From contig OX359190.1 of NCBI GenBank assembly GCA_947172415.1, positions 2,604,001 through 2,668,000 on the forward strand: 64,000 bases of DNA, written 5' to 3'. The notes beneath the pieces were generated by a model. The model was not told where the DNA came from and did not search any database. It worked only from the letters and a program-made list of their open reading frames with translations. Positions within the stretch are counted from its first letter, which is position 1. Each line of letters begins with the position of its first letter. A program made the position numbers and the translations under genes. This document shows, one piece after another, positions 61,560 through 64,000 of the stretch. The stretch is from Chondrosia reniformis. Its lineage: Eukaryota; Porifera; Demospongiae; Chondrillida; Chondrillidae.

Positions 61560-62270
61560 AATCTTCACTAAATAGCAACTCATTGTTACATGTAATATAC
61601 GTACTGTTTTAAAAATATGTTTTAAAAATATAAGTATATATCTCATAAAATACAATTTTTTAAAATAATTTTGTGTCCTTTTATTGTTCATATTCAGTGA
61701 AGTTAACAAGCAGACTATTGTAAACTATAATCTGATCATATATATAGGTATAATAGTCTGGTACATATACATGCAGTCTTCTTTTGATTGGTCATATACG
61801 TTATCTGAAGCCATTTCTTGGTTCAAGCTTTATGTTAACTCCATTTTTGGCAGCTAAAGTAATGCCAACCTTTAATTGCAGAGGGACCTATCTATATAAT
61901 TAGTTGATTAATGCAAGGACTAATTTGTATAATCGAAAGTACAAGTCATAATCAATGAAATAAGGCATGTACGTACTATACATTAATCTCATATATAGAC
62001 TAGAATTTTAGAACTACAACTTAACGAAATGAGCTAAAAGTAAATATAAAAAAACTCTAAGTAAACTAAATATATACGTATAATATAATGGAAACTGCTA
62101 CAAACTTTGGCCAATTATATATACTATAGTGTTAGAACTATAGTAGCTGTATACAAATGTATTTTGAATTTTGAGAGTTTCAAAATGTTTTGAAATATAT
62201 ATTACACACACATATATAGGTAATGTACGAAATACAAAATACCAAAGGGATATTTGTATATATGTAAAAA
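61560..62270. other. Spacer between SELENOO and CARD remnant, unit 4
   Basis: It is AT-rich. Homology with the other units is lost from about 61580 and returns at about 62090. No gene is recognised. Confidence 0.4.
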
Positions 62271-62274
62271 TAAG

Positions 62275-62496
62275 TTAAAGGGGGAAATCCTCTTTCAGTT
62301 TCTTAAGAACATCTTCATGAATAGTATAGTCATCTGATGTCTGCTGGAGTACTTTACCAAACACACACAAGCTTTCCGCTGTACCAGTGGTCAACAGGTG
62401 GAGAAGGAAGATACTGTTTGCCTCCTTTGTGCTTTTGGCCTTCCCAATCTCCTGATACACCTCGAGAGTGATTAGTGGCTTTCCATCCACTCCCAC
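62275..62496 (-). pseudogene. Truncated CARD exon of Kelch-GTPase-CARD copy 4
   Basis: It reads VDGKPLITLEVYQEIGKAKS to the stop KLKEDFPL, matching the C-terminal 70 or so residues of the other CARD tails. The exon is cut after CCATCCACTCCC, where hammerhead-bearing DNA begins. The first part of the CARD, the 106-nt exon and nearly all of the GTPase exon are missing. The Kelch exon is not in the window. Confidence 0.8.
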
Positions 62497-62683
62497 AACG
62501 ATTCTCCTAATAACACAAAATCTAATAAACTGTCGAAAGAGACAGTTAACTGAACAATGTACAAAGGTTGCAATGTATTATATACGGATTATCGATGTAA
62601 TATCTTCCAGTGATATTCCGTATTACAATTATTGGTATTAAAATATTCGTTTATTATTTTACAACATTTCGTCGCTCAGGTAT

Positions 62684-62728
62684 ACCACACTGATGAGCCC
62701 TAAAGAGGGCGAAACAGCTGTCTGTGGT
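62684..62728 (+). ncRNA. Hammerhead ribozyme, minimal type I
   Basis: Stem I ACCACA (62684-62689) pairs with TGTGGT (62723-62728). The core CTGATGA is at 62690-62696. Stem II is GCCC/GGGC with a six-base loop, followed by GAA at 62711-62713. Stem III is ACA/TGT with a two-base loop, and the predicted cleavage follows C62722. All conserved core positions are present. Such short-stem-III hammerheads are known from Penelope-like elements and retrozymes, so the 62500-62930 insert is probably retroelement-derived. Confidence 0.8.
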
Positions 62729-62988
62729 TCATTGATGATTTTTGCCATCATTGGATGACTGGGAGGTCATCACTGGTGGCCACAAATAGGACTTCGCTCC
62801 CCCAGCCAAGTAGACGATTGTCACTTGGTTGGTTGGTTGGTGTAATATCTGAACAGATAGCCCAGCACAGGCTTACGTGCAATAAACTCCCCTTTTCGAT
62901 CATAGTACATTCTTGTTATACAGTATAATTAGCTACTACTATACGTATACTCTATTTGGTTTCAATTAATAGATGCCATATAAACTTA

Positions 62989-63016
62989 CACAACTGGCCA
63001 TGGTGTCACTGTCCTG
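62989..63016 (-). pseudogene. Scrap of GTPase-COR exon end, copy 4
   Basis: The donor (reverse complement of CTTAC) and CAACTGG...TGTCACTGTCCTG match the end of the copy 3 GTPase exon at 43429-43451, with about 6 bp inserted. Homology stops at about 63016. The stretch 63020-63440 shows no recognisable gene. Confidence 0.6.
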
Positions 63017-63445
63017 GGAAAATTATAATTAGATCTAGAGCCATGCAATTGAAATTAGCCATTATCTTGCAACAAATAATATGGAGAACAATCAAAATAA
63101 TAAATACAATTAATCATGCAATTATGCACATCTTTGAATTTTTGAATTTTCGAATTCAGTATAAGGTACAGTACGTATATACTTAGGCTTATATACGATA
63201 TAGGAATACAAGCCCATGACCATTTATTAAGTACGTATACTGCACGTGTATCAGTGATAATATATTTCACAAGAAAGTAATTTAAGTGTTTCCATGCAAC
63301 CAGTCAGCTGTGCAAGACACTATTACCTATACAGATGACATGGCCGTCTGATACAGGAATAAATAGTATATCCAAAAATATCTACATACAGCTGTAAATA
63401 CTAATTACATGTTAATTAAATGTACATAGAGACAAAGTGTAGTTT

Positions 63446-64000
63446 TTAAAAGTTAAAGTTGAAATCCTCTTTCAGCTTCTCAAGAATCTCTTCATGCACT
63501 CCGTAGTCATCAGATGTTTGATGAAGCACTTTACAGAACAACCAGAACTGCTTTACTGTACCAGCAGTCAGCAAGTGTCTCATAAAGATCGTGTTTGCTT
63601 CTTTATTGCTCTTGGCATTTCTGATTTCATCATACACCTGATGAATGATCAGTGGCACTCCTTCCACTCCTTGATAGAGCTCATCAACTATCTTGTTGAC
63701 AGCCAAATTGTTTAAGAGGTAAAGCCAGTATTTAGTCTGTAAGGTCTCTCGCCAATTGTCAACATCTACATAAGTGTAAGAAACAGCAGTTTTAAAACAT
63801 AACATTATATTTATACACTCATTTACATGAACAGTTACCAAAAACAGCTGTTGTATATTTGAAATATAAAAGAAACGACAACAAAAAATACACTTACTTT
63901 TATGATCTCTAAGTCTAGGGCTAGTGCTAGAAAGCCCTCTTGGGTCACTAGAGATGTCACGCTCTCTTAGGACAGTGGAGTTTTGGTTGTAGGCAAGGTC
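63446..64000 (-). CDS. 3' end of a divergent Kelch-GTPase-CARD paralogue (cut by window edge)
   Basis: The last exon 63446-63765 encodes a CARD-like tail beginning NVDNWRETLQTKYWLYLLNN, with the same phase-1 acceptor as the other copies and an extra codon near the stop. The preceding exon starts at 63898 (donor GTAAGTG) and runs off the window; it reads DLAYNQNSTVLRERDISSDP and RGLSSTSPRLRDHK, unlike the 35-residue exon of copies 1-3. It is clearly a separate, older family member, showing the cluster continues to the right. Confidence 0.7.
   Translation of the reverse strand, partial: DLAYNQNSTVLRERDISSDPRGLSSTSPRLRDHKSKCIFCCRFFYISNIQQLFLVTVHVNECINIMLCFKTAVSYTYVDVDNWRETLQTKYWLYLLNNLAVNKIVDELYQGVEGVPLIIHQVYDEIRNAKSNKEANTIFMRHLLTAGTVKQFWLFCKVLHQTSDDYGVHEEILEKLKEDFNFNF

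Overview
The window is animal nuclear DNA. It has short exons with GT-AG introns, a collagen-like Gly-X-Y reading frame, a selenoprotein O gene with a C-terminal UGA and SECIS, CARD and ROCO domains, and piggyBac, Helitron and hammerhead-bearing elements. The AT-rich introns and the very frequent palindrome TACGTA suggest a demosponge such as Amphimedon queenslandica. That species call is inference; no search was run.

Layout. A unit of about 16-20 kb is repeated head to tail. Equivalent points lie at about 1, 19926, 36224 and 54820. Each unit holds, left to right: (a) a decayed collagen-like block on +; (b) the 3' half of selenoprotein O (SELENOO) on +, 13 exons of identical length in every copy, ending in UGA-Ser-Ser-stop with a SECIS in a separate 3'-UTR exon; (c) convergent on -, a five-exon gene predicted to encode Kelch propeller - ROCO-type GTPase (Roc) - COR - CARD. 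Its short first exon and promoter lie next to the following collagen block. Three Kelch-GTPase-CARD genes are fully open: 6565-17570 (1,214 aa), 25653-33871 (1,210 aa) and 42729-53888 (1,301 aa). The fourth unit keeps only part of the CARD exon and a scrap of the GTPase exon. A more distant paralogue enters from the right edge.

Insertions separate the copies. Unit 1 has a 2.6-kb piggyBac with an open transposase in the long Kelch-GTPase intron. Unit 3 has a decayed Helitron in the same intron. Units 1 and 4 share a 436-bp TA-flanked MITE. Units 1, 3 and 4 carry a foldback element, which unit 2 replaces with a 27-bp minisatellite. One SELENOO intron carries a (CCAT)n tract that grows from about 35 bp to about 670 bp across the units. 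Unit 4 also contains a canonical 45-nt hammerhead ribozyme.

Most interesting signal. Among the three intact receptor-like genes, the Kelch exon differs mainly at a few residues per blade, just after the GG doublets and about 8-13 residues after the conserved Trp. The three copies often carry three different residues there, through multi-base codon changes. Intervening residues and flanking introns are nearly unchanged, and the GTPase-COR exon of copies 1 and 2 shows only about 9 amino-acid differences in 780. This looks like diversifying selection on the ligand face of a sensor joined to a GTPase switch and a CARD signalling tail, possibly an uncharacterised tandem innate-immune receptor family. 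Function is inference.
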